Part shown: in pieces, positions 49,307 through 61,826 of the stretch | Layout: each line of letters opens with the position of its first letter | How positions within the stretch are numbered: the first letter of the stretch is position 1 | Assembly (NCBI RefSeq): GCF_029227915.1 | Contig: NC_079881.1 | Coordinates: forward strand, 22,607,501 to 22,671,500 | DNA: 64,000 bases | Direction: 5' to 3' | Origin: Hydractinia symbiolongicarpus | Lineage: Eukaryota > Cnidaria > Hydrozoa > Anthoathecata > Hydractiniidae | Program-made: the position numbers and the translations under genes | Notes under the pieces: generated by a model | Told to the model about the DNA's origin: nothing | Seen by the model: the letters and a program-made list of their open reading frames with translations, nothing else | Database searches by the model: none

Positions 49307-52300
49307 TGAGTAGTTTTTACTCTGGGACTAATCCTTGCCCTTAGCGCGCTGAAGAAATGGAGACAGTTTCAAGAACTACATTTCATTGACTTTCTAACAG
49401 TATCCGTCCGTTCGTGTAACAACAGTTGCGTCACCAATTGGTACCACCATGTATTTAGCGATATTTTTCCGATATTACTAGGTTGCATTGCTTTTAGAAG
49501 TGAAACGATTGACCGTGGGACCTAATTGAACTGATTTTGGACATTGACCTTATAAATGTGGTAAATGAGACAATTGGAATCAAGAATTAACATTCTTCTT
49601 ATTTTGGCATGAATGCTGGAACTCGGCAGTTACACTGGAAACTGTGTTAGCTCTTTATCTACAAATTTAGATAAATGAGTCATTTTTACTCTGGGGCTAA
49701 TTCTAGCCATTAGCGCGCGCTGAAGAAATTTAGGCAGTTTCACAAACAACATTTCATTGACTTTCTAATGGTATCAGTCCGTTGGAGTTATAACGGTTGC
49801 GTCACATATTCGTACCAACATGTATTTAGCGATATTTTTCCGATATTACTAGGTTGCATTGCTTTTAGAAGTTAAACGATTGACCGTGGGACCTAATTGA
49901 AATGATTTTGGACTTTGACCTTATAAATGTGGTAAATGAGACAATTGGACTCCAAGAATTAACATTCTTCTTACTTTGGCATGAATGCTGGAACTCTACA
50001 GTTACACTGGAAACTGTGTTAGCTCTTTATCTACAAATGTAGATCAATGAGTCATTTATACTGTGAGACTAATCCTATCCGTTATCGCGTCCTGAAAAAA
50101 TAGAGACAGTTTCACAAACAACACTTCATTGACTTTGTAACGGTAATTGTCCGTTTCAGTTACAACAGCTGCGTAACCAATTGGTACCACCATGTGTTTA
50201 GCGAGATTTTTCCGATATTACTAGGTTGCATTGCTTTTAGAAGTGATACGATTGACCGTGGGACCTAATTGAACTGATTTTGGACATTGACCTTATAAAT
50301 GTGGTAAATGAGACAATTGGAATCAAGAATTAACATTCTTCTTATTTTGGCATGAATGCTGGAACTCGGCAGTTACACTGGAAACTGTGTTAGCTCTTTA
50401 TCTACAAATTTAGATAAATGAGTCATTTTTACTCTGGGACTAATTCTAGCCATTAGCGCGCGCTGAAGAAATTTAGGCAGTTTCACAAACAACATTTCAT
50501 TGACTTTCTAATGGTATCAGTCCGTTGGAGTTATAACGGTTGCGTCACATATTCGTACCAACATGTATTTAGCGATATTTTTCCGATATTACTAGGTTGC
50601 ATTGCTTTTAGAAGTTAAACGATTGACCGTGGGACCTAATTGAACTGATTTTGAACTTTGACCTTATAAATGTGGTAAATGAGACAATTGGACTCCAAGA
50701 ATTAACATTCTTCTTACTTTGGCATGAATGCTGGAACTCTACAGTTACACTGGAAACTGTGTTAGCTTTTTATCTACAAATGTAGATCAATGAGTCATTT
50801 ATACTGTGAGACTAATCCTATCTGTTATCGCGTCCTGAAGAAATAGAGACAGATTCAAAAACAACTTTTCATTGACTTTCTAACGGTGTCAGTCCGTTTG
50901 AGCTATAACGGCTGCGTCACATATTCCTACCAACATGTATTTTGCGATATTTTTCCGATATTACTAGGCTGCATTGCCTTTAAAAGTAAAGCAATTTATC
51001 GTGGGACCTAATTGAACTGATTTTCGGCTTTGACCTTTTAAATGTGGTAAATGAGACAATTGGACTTTAAGGATTAAAATTTTTGTTACATTAGCTTGAT
51101 TGCCGGAACTCAGTATTTACACTGCGCGCTGTGTTAGCTCTTGATTTACAAATTTAGATCAATAAGTCATTTTTACTCTGGGATTAATCCTAGCCCTTTG
51201 CGCGCTGAAGAAATGGAGACAGTTTCAAAAACTACATTTCATTGACTTTCTAACAGTATCCGTCCGTTCTTGTAACAACAGTTGCGTCTCCAATGGGTAC
51301 CACCATGTATTTAGCCATATTTTCCGATATTACTAGGTTGTATTGCTTTTAACAGTGAAACGATTGACCGTGGGAGCTAATAGAACTGATTTTAGACTTT
51401 GACCTTATAAATGTGCTAAATGAGACGATTGGACTCAAAGAATTAACATTCTTCTTACTTTGGCATGAATGCTGGAACTCAGCAGTTACACTGGAAACTG
51501 TGTTAGCTTTTTATCTACAAATGTAGATCAATGAGTCATTCTTACTGTGAGGCTAATCCTATCCGTTAACGCGCCCTGAAGAAATAGAGACAGTTTTAAA
51601 AACTACATTTCATTGACTTTCTGACGGTATCTGTCCGTTTGAGTTACAACAGTTGCGTCACCAATTGGTACCACCATGTATTTAGCGATATTTTTCCGAT
51701 ATTACTAGGTTGCATTGCTTTTAGAAGTTAAACGATTGACCGTGGGACCTAATTGAACTGATTTTGGACTTTGACCTTATAAATGTGGTAAATGAGACAA
51801 TTGGACTCCAAGAATTAACATTCTTCTTACTTTGGCATGAATGCTGGAACTCAGCAGTTACACTGGAAACTGTGTTAGCTCTTTATCTACAAATGTAGAT
51901 CAATGAGTTATTTATACTGTGACACTAATCCTATCCGTTATCGGGTCCTGAAAAAATAGAGACAGTTTCACAAACAACTCTTCATTGACTTTGTAACGGT
52001 AATTGTCCGTTTCAGTTACAACAGCGGCGTAACCAATTGGTACCACCATGTATTTAGCGAGATTTTTCCGATATTACTAGGTTGCATTGCTTTTAACAGT
52101 GAAACGATTGACGTGGCACCTAATTGAACTGATTTTGGACTTTGACCTTATAAATGTGGTGAATAAGACAATTGCACACCAAGAATTAACATTCTTTTTA
52201 CATTGGCATGAATGCTGGAACTCGGCAGTTACACTGGAAACTGTGTTAGCTCTTTATCTACAAATGTAGATCAATGAGTCATTTATATTGTGAGACTAAT

Positions 52301-53016
52301 CCTATCTGTTATCGCGTCCTGAAGAAATAGAGACAGATTCAAAAACAACTTTTCATTGACTTTCTAACGGTGTTAGTCCGTTTGAGTTATAACAGTTGCG
52401 TCACATATTCCTACCAACATGTATTTTGCGATATTTTTCCGATATTACTAGGCTGCATTGCTTTTAAAAGTGAAGCAATTTATCGTGGGACCTAATTGAA
52501 CTGATTTTCGGCTTTGACCTTTTAAATGTGGTAAATGAGGCAATTGGACTTTAAGGATTAAGATTTTTGTTACATTAGCTTGATTACCGGAACTCAGTAT
52601 TTACACTGCGCGCTGTGTTAGCTCTTTATTTACAAATTTAGATCAATAAGTCATTTTTACTCTGGGATTAATCCTAGCCCTTTGCTTGCTGAAGAAATAG
52701 AGACAGTTTCGAAAACTAAATTTCATTGACTTTCTGACGGTATCTGTCCGTTTGAGTTACAACGGTTGCGTTACCAATTGGTACCACCATGTACTTAGCG
52801 ATATTTTTCCGATGTTCCTAGGTTGCATTGCTTTTGGAAGTGAAACAATTGACTGTGGGACCCAATTGAACTGATTTTGGACTTTGACATTGTAAATGTG
52901 GTAACTGAGACAATTGCACTCCAAGAATTAACATTCTTCTTACTTTGTAATGCATACTGGAACTCCACAATTACATTGGAAATTGTGTTAGCTCTTTATT
53001 TACAAATGCAAATCAA
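49307..53016 (+). repeat. 3710-bp decamer higher-order repeat, copy 2
   Basis: All ten starts equal copy 1 plus 5567. Differences are single bases (for example TTAGGCAATTGC vs TTGG near 46978/52545, and CACTGGACAC vs CACTGGAAAC at about 51490). Similarity extends to about 53190, then switches to a TATTACTATGTTG type. Confidence 0.9.
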
Positions 53017-53759
53017 TGAGTCATTTTTACTTAGGGACTAATCCTAGCCAATAGCGCGCGCTGAAGAAATGGAGACAGTTTCAAAAACTACATTTCATTG
53101 ACTTTCTAACGGTATCCGTCCGTTCGTGTAACAACAGTTGCGTCACCAATTGGTACCACCATGTATTTAGCAATATTTTTCCGATATTACTATGTTGTAT
53201 TGCTTTTAACAGTGAAGCGATTTATCGTGGGACCTAATTGAACTGATTTTAGACTTTGACCTTATAAATGTGCTAAATGAGACGATTGGACTCAAAGAAT
53301 TAACATTCTTCTTACTTTGGCATGAATGCTGGAACTCAGCAGTTACACTGGACACTGTGTTAGCTCTTTATTTACAAATGTAGATCAATGAGTCATTTTT
53401 ACTCTGGGACTAATCCTAGCCATTAGCGCGCGCTGAAGAAATGGAGACAGTTTCAAAAACAACATTTCATTAACTTGCTAACGGTATCAGTCCGTTTGAG
53501 TTACAACGGTTGCGTCACATATTCGTACCAATATTTAATTAGCGATAATTTTGCCATATTACTAGGTTGCATTGCTTTTAACAGTGAAACGATTGATCGT
53601 GTACCTAATTGAACTGATTGTGGACTTTGACCTTATAAATGTCGTATATTTGGCAATTGAACGCCAAGAATTAACATTCTTGTTATGTTAGCTTGATTGC
53701 CGGAACTCAGTATTTACACTGAGCGCTGTGTTAGCTCTTTATTTACAAATTAAGATCAA
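53017..53759 (+). repeat. Two linking monomers
   Basis: Starts 53017 and 53389. The first is a chimera: its head matches 47450, its second half matches the type with AACAGTGAAGCGATTTATCG. The second matches 43020 and begins the dimer that includes the next short-class unit. The pair plus the following short unit recurs at 56681-57772 (offset 3664). Confidence 0.8.
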
Positions 53760-55937
53760 TGAGTCATTCTTACTGTGGGTTTAAACGTAGCAGTTAGCGC
53801 GCCTTGAAAAAATGGAGACAGTTTCAAAAAGTACATTTCATTGACCTTCTGATGGCATCAGTGCATTTGAGTTACAACGGTTGCGCCACCAATTGGAACC
53901 AACATGTATTTAGCAATTTTTTTTCCGATATTACTAGGTTGCATTGCTTTCAACAGAGAAACGATTCAACGTGGAAACTTTTTAAACTGATTTTAGACTT
54001 TGACCTTTTAAAAGCGGTAAATGAGGCAATTGATCTTCAGCATGGTTGCCGGAACTCAGTAGTTACATTGCGCGCTGTGTTAGCTCTTTATTTACAAATT
54101 TAGATCAATGAGTAGTTTTTACTCTGGGACTAATCCTTGCCCTTAGCGCGCTGAAGAAATGGAGACAGTTTCAAGAACTACATTTCATTGACTTTCTAAC
54201 AGTATCCGTCCGTTCGTGTAACAACAGTTGCGTCACCAATTGGTACCACCATGTATTTAGCGATATTTTTCCGATATTACTAGGTTGCATTGCTTTTAGA
54301 AGTGAAACGATTGACCGTGGGACCTAATTGAACTGATTTTGGACATTGACCTTATAAATGTGGTAAATGAGACAATTGGAATCAAGAATTAACATTCTTC
54401 TTATTTTGGCATGAATGCTGGAACTCGGCAGTTACACTGGAAACTGTGTTAGCTCTTTATCTACAAATGTAGATCAATGAGTCATTCATACACTGAGACT
54501 AATCCTATCCGTTATCGCGTCCTGAGGAAATAGAGACAGTTTCAAAAACAACAATTCATTGACTTTCCAACGGTATCAGTCAGTTTGAGTTATAACGGTT
54601 GCGACACATATTCGTACCAATATGTATTTAGCGATAATTTTGCCATATTACTAGGTTGCATTGCTTTTAACAGTGAAACGATTGATCGTGTACCTAATTG
54701 AACTGATTGTGGACTTTGACCTTATAAATGTCGTATATTTGGCAATTGAACGCCAAGAATTAACATTCTTGTTATGTTAGCTTGATTGCCGGAACTCAGT
54801 ATTTACACTGAGCGCTGTGTTAGCTCTTTATTTACAAATTAAGATCAATGAGTCATTCTTACTGTGGGTTTAAACGTAGCAGTTAGCGCGCCTTGAAAAA
54901 ATGGAGACAGTTTCAAAAAGTACATTTCATTGACCTTCTGATGGCATCAGTGCATTTGAGTTACAACGGTTGCGCCACCAATTGGAACCAACATGTATTT
55001 AGCAATTTTTTTTCCGATATTACTAGGTTGCATTGCTTTCAACAGAGAAACGATTCAACGTGGAAACTTTTTAAACTGATTTTAGACTTTGACCTTTTAA
55101 AAGCGGTAAATGAGGCAATTGATCTTCAGCATGGTTGCCGGAACTCAGTAGTTACATTGCGCGCTGTGTTAGCTCTTTATTTACAAATTTAGATCAATGA
55201 GTAGTTTTTACTCTGGGACTAATCCTTGCCCTTAGCGCGCTGAAGAAATGGAGACAGTTTCAAGAACTACATTTCATTGACTTTCTAACAGTATCCGTCC
55301 GTTCGTGTAACAACAGTTGCGTCACCAATTGGTACCACCATGTATTTAGCGATATTTTTCCGATATTACTAGGTTGCATTGCTTTTAGAAGTGAAACGAT
55401 TGACCGTGGGACCTAATTGAACTGATTTTGGACATTGACCTTATAAATGTGGTAAATGAGACAATTGGAATCAAGAATTAACATTCTTCTTATTTTGGCA
55501 TGAATGCTGGAACTCGGCAGTTACACTGGAAACTGTGTTAGCTCTTTATCTACAAATGTAGATCAATGAGTCATTCATACACTGAGACTAATCCTATCCG
55601 TTATCGCGTCCTGAGGAAATAGAGACAGTTTCAAAAACAACAATTCATTGACTTTCCAACGGTATCAGTCAGTTTGAGTTATAACGGTTGCGACACATAT
55701 TCGTACCAATATGTATTTAGCGATATTATTCCGATATTACTAGGCTGCATTGCCTTTAAAAGTGAAGCGATTTATCGTGGGACCTAATTGAACTGATTTT
55801 CGGCTTTGACCTTTTAAATGTGGTGAATAAGACAATTGCACACCAAGAATTAACATTCTTTTTACATTGGCATGAATGCTGGAACTCGGCAGTTACACTG
55901 GAAACTGTGTTAGCCCTTTATCTACAAATGTAGATCA
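53760..55937 (+). repeat. Two copies of a 1089-bp trimer (349 + 369 + 371)
   Basis: Starts 53760, 54109, 54478 and 54849, 55198, 55567, offset 1089 bp. The third unit of copy 2 departs near 55730 (GATATTATTCCG against GATAATTTTGCC). Confidence 0.88.
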
Positions 55938-58900
55938 ATGAGTCATTTATATTGTGAGACTAATCCTATCTGTTATCGCGTCCTGAAGAAATAGAGACAG
56001 ATTCAAAAACAACTTTTCATTGACTTTCTAACGGTGTTAGTCCGTTTGAGTTATAACAGTTGCGTCACATATTCCTACCAACATGTATTTTGCGATATTT
56101 TTCCGATATTACTAGGCTGCATTGCCTTTAAAAGTGAAGCAATTTATCGTGGGACCTAATTGAACTGATTTTCGGCTTTGACCTTTTAAATGTGGTAAAT
56201 GAGACAATTGGACTTTAAGGATTAAGATTTTTGTTACATTAGCTTGATTACCGGAACTCAGTATTTACACTGCGCGCTGTGTTAGCTCTTTATTTACAAA
56301 TTTAGATCAATAAGTCATTTTTACTCTGGGATTAATCCTAGCCCTTTGCTTGCTGAAGAAATAGAGACAGTTTCGAAAACTAAATTTCATTGACTTTCTG
56401 ACGGTATCTGTCCGTTTGAGTTACAACGGTTGCGTCACCAATTGGTACCACCATGTACTTAGCGATATTTTTCCGATGTTCCTAGGTTGCATTGCTTTTG
56501 GAAGTGAAACAATTGACTGTGGGACCCAATTGAACTGATTTTGGACTTTGACATTGTAAATGTGGTAACTGAGACAATTGCACTCCAAGAATTAACATTC
56601 TTCTTACTTTGGAATGCATACTGGAACTCCACAATTACATTGGAAATTGTGTTAGCTCTTTATTTACAAATGCAGATCAATGAGTCATTTTTACTTAGGG
56701 ACTAATCCTAGCCAATAGCGCGCGCTGAAGAAATGGAGACAGTTTCAAAAACTACATTTCATTGACTTTCTAACGGTATCCGTCCGTTCGTGTAACAACA
56801 GTTGCGTCACCAATTGGTACCACCATGTATTTAGCAATATTTTTCCGATATTACTATGTTGTATTGCTTTTAACAGTGAAGCGATTTATCGTGGGACCTA
56901 ATTGAACTGATTTTAGACTTTGACCTTATAAATGTGCTAAATGAGACGATTGGACTCAAAGAATTAACATTCTTCTTACTTTGGCATGAATGCTGGAACT
57001 CAGCAGTTACACTGGACACTGTGTTAGCTCTTTATTTACAAATGTAGATCAATGAGTCATTTTTACTCTGGGACTAATCCTAGCCATTAGCGCGCGCTGA
57101 AGAAATGGAGACAGTTTCAAAAACAACATTTCATTAACTTGCTAACGGTATCAGTCCGTTTGAGTTACAACGGTTGCGTCACATATTCGTACCAATATTT
57201 AATTAGCGATAATTTTGCCATATTACTAGGTTGCATTGCTTTTAACAGTGAAACGATTGATTGTGTACCTAATTGAACTGATTGTGGACTTTGACCTTAT
57301 AAATGTCGTAAATTAGGCAATTGAACGCCAAGAATTAACATTCTTGTTATGTTAGCTTGATTGCCGGAACTCAGTATTTACACTGAGCGCTGTGTTAGCT
57401 CTTTATTTACAAATTAAGATCAATGAGTCATTCTTACTGTGGGTTTAAACGTAGCAGTTAGCGCGCCTTGAAAAAATGGAGACAGTTTCAAAAAGTACAT
57501 TTCATTGACCTTCTGATGGCATCAGTGCATTTGAGTTACAACGGTTGCGCCACCAATTAGAACCAACATGTATTTAGCAATTTTTTTTCCGATATTACTA
57601 GGTTGCATTGCTTTCAACAGAGAAACGATTCAACGTGGAAACTTTTTAAACTGATTTTAGACTTTGACCTTTTAAAAGCGGTAAATGAGGCAATTGATCT
57701 TCAGCATGGTTGCCGGAACTCAGTAGTTACATTGCGCGCTGTGTTAGCTCTTTATTTACAAATTTAGATCAATGAGTCATTTTCACTCTGGGACTAATCT
57801 CAGCCTTTAGCGCGCTGAAGAAATGGAGACAGTTTCAAAAACAACATTTCATTAACTTTCTAACAGTATCAATCCGTTTGAGTTACAAGGGTTGCGTCAC
57901 ATATTTATACCAACATTTAATTAGCGATAATTTTGCCATATTACTAGGTTGCATTGCTTTTAACAGTGAAACGATTGACCATGGGAGGTAATAGAAATGA
58001 TTTTAGACTTTGACCTTATAAATGTGCTAAATGAGACGATTGGACTCAAAGAAATAACATTCTTCTTACTTTGGCATGAATGCTGGAATTTAGCAATTAC
58101 ACTGGACACTGTGTTAGCTCTTTATTTTCAAATGTAGATCAATGAGTTATTTATACTGTGACACTAATCCTATCCGTTATCGCGTCCTGAAAAAATAGAG
58201 ACAGTTTCACAAACAACTCTTCATTGACTTTGTAACGGTAATTGTCCGTTTCAGTTACAACAGCGGCGTAACCAATTGGTACCACCATGTATTTAGCGAG
58301 ATTTTTCCGATATTACTAGGTTGCATTGCTTTTAACAGTGAAACGATTGACGTGGCACCTAATTGAACTGGTTTTGGACTTTGACCTTATAAATGTGGTG
58401 AATAAGACAATTGCACACCAAGAATTAACATTCTTTTTACATTGGCATGAATGCTGGAACTCGGCAGTTACACTGGAAACTGTGTTAGCTCTTTATCTAC
58501 AAATGTAGATCAATGAGTCATTTATATTGTGAGACTAATCCTATCTGTTATCGCGTCCTGAAGAAATAGAGACAGATTCAAAAACAACTTTTCATTGACT
58601 TTCTAACGGTGTTAGTCCGTTTGAGTTATAACAGTTGCGTCACATATTCCTACCAACATGTATTTTGCGATATTTTTCCGATATTACTAGGCTGCATTGC
58701 CTTTAAAAGTGAAGCAATTTATCGTGGGACCTAATTGAACTGATTTTCGGCTTTGACCTTTTAAATGTGGTAAATGAGACAATTGGACTTTAAGGATTAA
58801 GATTTTTGTTACATTAGCTTGATTACCGGAACTCAGTATTTACACTGCGCGCTGTGTTAGCTCTTTATTTACAAATTTAGATCAATAAGTCATTTTTACT

Positions 58901-59975
58901 CTGGGATTAATCCTAGCCCTTTGCTTGCTGAAGAAATAGAGACAGTTTCGAAAACTAAATTTCATTGACTTTCTGACGGTATCTGTCCGTTTGAGTTACA
59001 ACGGTTGCGTCACCAATTGGTACCACCATGTACTTAGCGATATTTTTCCGATGTTCCTAGGTTGCATTGCTTTTGGAAGTGAAACAATTGACTGTGGGAC
59101 CCAATTGAACTGATTTTGGACTTTGACATTGTAAATGTGGTAACTGAGACAATTGCACTCCAAGAATTAACATTCTTCTTACTTTGGAATGCATACTGGA
59201 ACTCCACAATTACATTGGAAATTGTGTTAGCTCTTTATTTACAAATGCAGATCAATGAGTCATTTTTACTCTGGGACTAATCCTAGCCATTAGCGCGCGC
59301 TGAAGAAATGGAGACAGTTTCAAAAACAACATTTCATTAACTTGCTAACGGTATCAGTCCGTTTGAGTTACAACGGTTGCGTCACATATTCGTACCAATA
59401 TTTAATTAGCGATAATTTTGCCATATTACTAGGTTGCATTGCTTTTAACAGTGAAACAATTGATCGTGTACCTAATTGAACTGATTGTGGACTTTGACCT
59501 TATAAATGTCGTAAATTAGGCAATTGAACGCCAAGAATTAACATTCTTGTTATGTTAGCTTGATTGCCGGAACTCAGTATTTACACTGAGCGCTGTGTTA
59601 GCTCTTTATTTACAAATTAAGATCAATGAGTCATTCTTACTGTGGGTTTAAACGTAGCAGTTAGCGCGCCTTGAAAAAATGGAGACAGTTTCAAAAAGTA
59701 CATTTCATTGACCTTCTGATGGCATCAGTGCATTTGAGTTACAACGGTTGCGCCACCAATTGGAACCAACATGTATTTAGCAATTTTTTTTCTGATATTA
59801 CTAGGTTGCATTGCTTTCAACAGAGAAACGATTCAACGTGGAAACTTTTTAAACTGATTTTAGACTTTGACCTTTTAAAAGCGGTAAATGAGGCAATTGA
59901 TCTTCAGCATGGTTGCCGGAACTCAGTAGTTACATTGCGCGCTGTGTTAGCTCTTTATTTACAAATTTAGATCAA
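55938..59975 (+). repeat. Mixed stretch of 11 monomers reusing earlier types
   Basis: Starts 55939, 56311, 56681, 57053, 57424 (349-bp class), 57773, 58143, 58514, 58886, 59256 and 59627 (349-bp class). Fragments of the hexamer type (58143-59255) alternate with the short-class dimer. The monomer at 57773 is a chimera, with a head like 16688 and a tail like 39309-type units. Confidence 0.8.
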
Positions 59976-61826
59976 TGAGTAGTTTTTACTCTGGGACTAA
60001 TCCTTGCCCTTAGCGCGCTGAAGAAATGGAGACAGTTTCAAGAACTACATTTCATTGACTTTCTAACAGTATCCGTCCGTTCGTGTAACAACAGTTGCGT
60101 CACCAATTGGTACCACCATGTATTTAGCGATATTTTTCCGATATTACTAGGTTGCATTGCTTTTAGAAGTGAAACGATTGACCGTGGGACCTTATTGAAC
60201 TGATTTTGGACATTGACCTTATAAATGTGGTAAATGAGACAATTGGAATCAAGAATTAACATTCTTCTTATTTTGGCATGAATGCTGGAACTCGGCAGTT
60301 ACACTGGAAACTGTGTTAGCTCTTTATCTACAAATGTAGATCAATGAGTCATTCATACACTGAGACTAATCCTATCCGTTATCGCGTCCTGAGGAAATAG
60401 AGACAGTTTCAAAAACAACAATTCATTGACTTTCCAACGGTATCAGTCAGTTTGAGTTATAACGGTTGCGACACATATTCGTACCAATATGTATTTAGCG
60501 ATATTATTCCGATATTACTAGGCTGCATTGCCTTTAAAAGTGAAGCGATTTGTCGTGGGACCAAATTGAACTGATTTTGGGCTTTGAACTTTTAAATGTG
60601 GTATATGAGACAATTGGACTCTAAGAATTAAGATTCTTGTTACGTTAGCTTGATTGCCGGAACTCAGTATTTACACTGCGCGCTGTGTTAACTCTTTATT
60701 TACAATTTTAGATAAATGAGTCATTTTTACTCTGGGACTAATCCCAGCCTTTAGCGCGCTGAAGAAATGAAGACAGTTTCAAAAACAACATTTCATTAAC
60801 TTTCTAACAGTATCATTCCGTTTGAGTTACAAGGGTTGCGTCACAAATTTGTACCAACATGTATTTAGCGATAATTTTGCGATATTACTAGGTTGCATTG
60901 CTTTTAATAGTGAAACGATTGATCGTGTACCAAATTGAACTGATTTTGGACTTTGACCTTTTAAATGTGGTAAATGACACAAATGGATTCTAAGAATTAA
61001 GATCCTTGTTACGTTAGCTTGATTGCCGGAACTCAGTATTTACACTGCGCGCTGTGTTGGCTCTTTATTTACAAATTTAGATCAATGAGTTGTATTTACT
61101 CAGGGACTAATCCCAGCCATTAGCGCGCTGAAGAAATAGAGACAGTTTCAAAAACTACATTTTACTGACTTTCTAACAGTATCCGTCCGTTCGTGTAACA
61201 ACAGTTGCGTCACCAATTGGTACCACCATGTATTTAGCGATATTTTTCCGATATTACTAGGTTGCATTGCTTTTAGAAGTGAAACGATTGACCGTGGGAC
61301 CTTATTGAACTGATTTTGGACATTGACCTTATAAATGTGGTAAATGAGACAATTGGAATCAAGAATTAACATTCTTCTTATTTTGGCATGAATGCTGGAA
61401 CTCGGCAGTTACACTGGAAACTGTGTTAGCTCTTTATCTACAAATGTAGATCAATGAGTCATTCATACACTGAGACTAATCCTATCCGTTATCGCGTCCT
61501 GAGGAAATAGAGACAGTTTCAAAAACAACAATTCATTGACTTTCCAACGGTATCAGTCAGTTTGAGTTATAACGGTTGCGACACATATTCGTACCAATAT
61601 GTATTTAGCGATATTATTCCGATATTACTAGGCTGCATTGCCTTTAAAAGTGAAGCGATTTGTCGTGGGACCAAATTGAACTGATTTTGGGCTTTGAACT
61701 TTTAAATGTGGTATATGACACAAATGGATTCTAAGAATTAAGATCCTTGTTACGTTAGCTTGATTGCCGGAACTCAGTATTTACACTGCGCGCTGTGTTG
61801 GCTCTTTATTTACAAATTTAGATCAA
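59976..61826 (+). repeat. 1110-bp and 741-bp overlapping tandem duplications near the right end
   Basis: From about 60060 to 60603 the sequence recurs at +1110 (61170-61713). From about 60973 to 61165 it recurs at +741 (61714-61906), including the GAGTTGTATTTACTCAGGG head at 61086 and 61827. Together they show two overlapping duplication steps close to the array edge. Confidence 0.8.
60618..61089 (+). repeat. 472-bp block identical to 10754-11225
   Basis: Partner of the left-end block, in the same orientation, about 2.5 kb from the right edge of the array. Identity stops at a G/A difference on the left (60617 vs 10753) and a T/C difference on the right (61090 vs 11226). Part of its marker set (ACACAAATGGATTC to GTTGGCTC) recurs once more in the next-but-one monomer at about 61719-61801. 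Confidence 0.9.

Noticed and set aside
60038-60262. 74-codon - strand frame, repeated at 61148
   Set aside because: Satellite sequence read backwards; the duplication follows the 1110-bp repeat.
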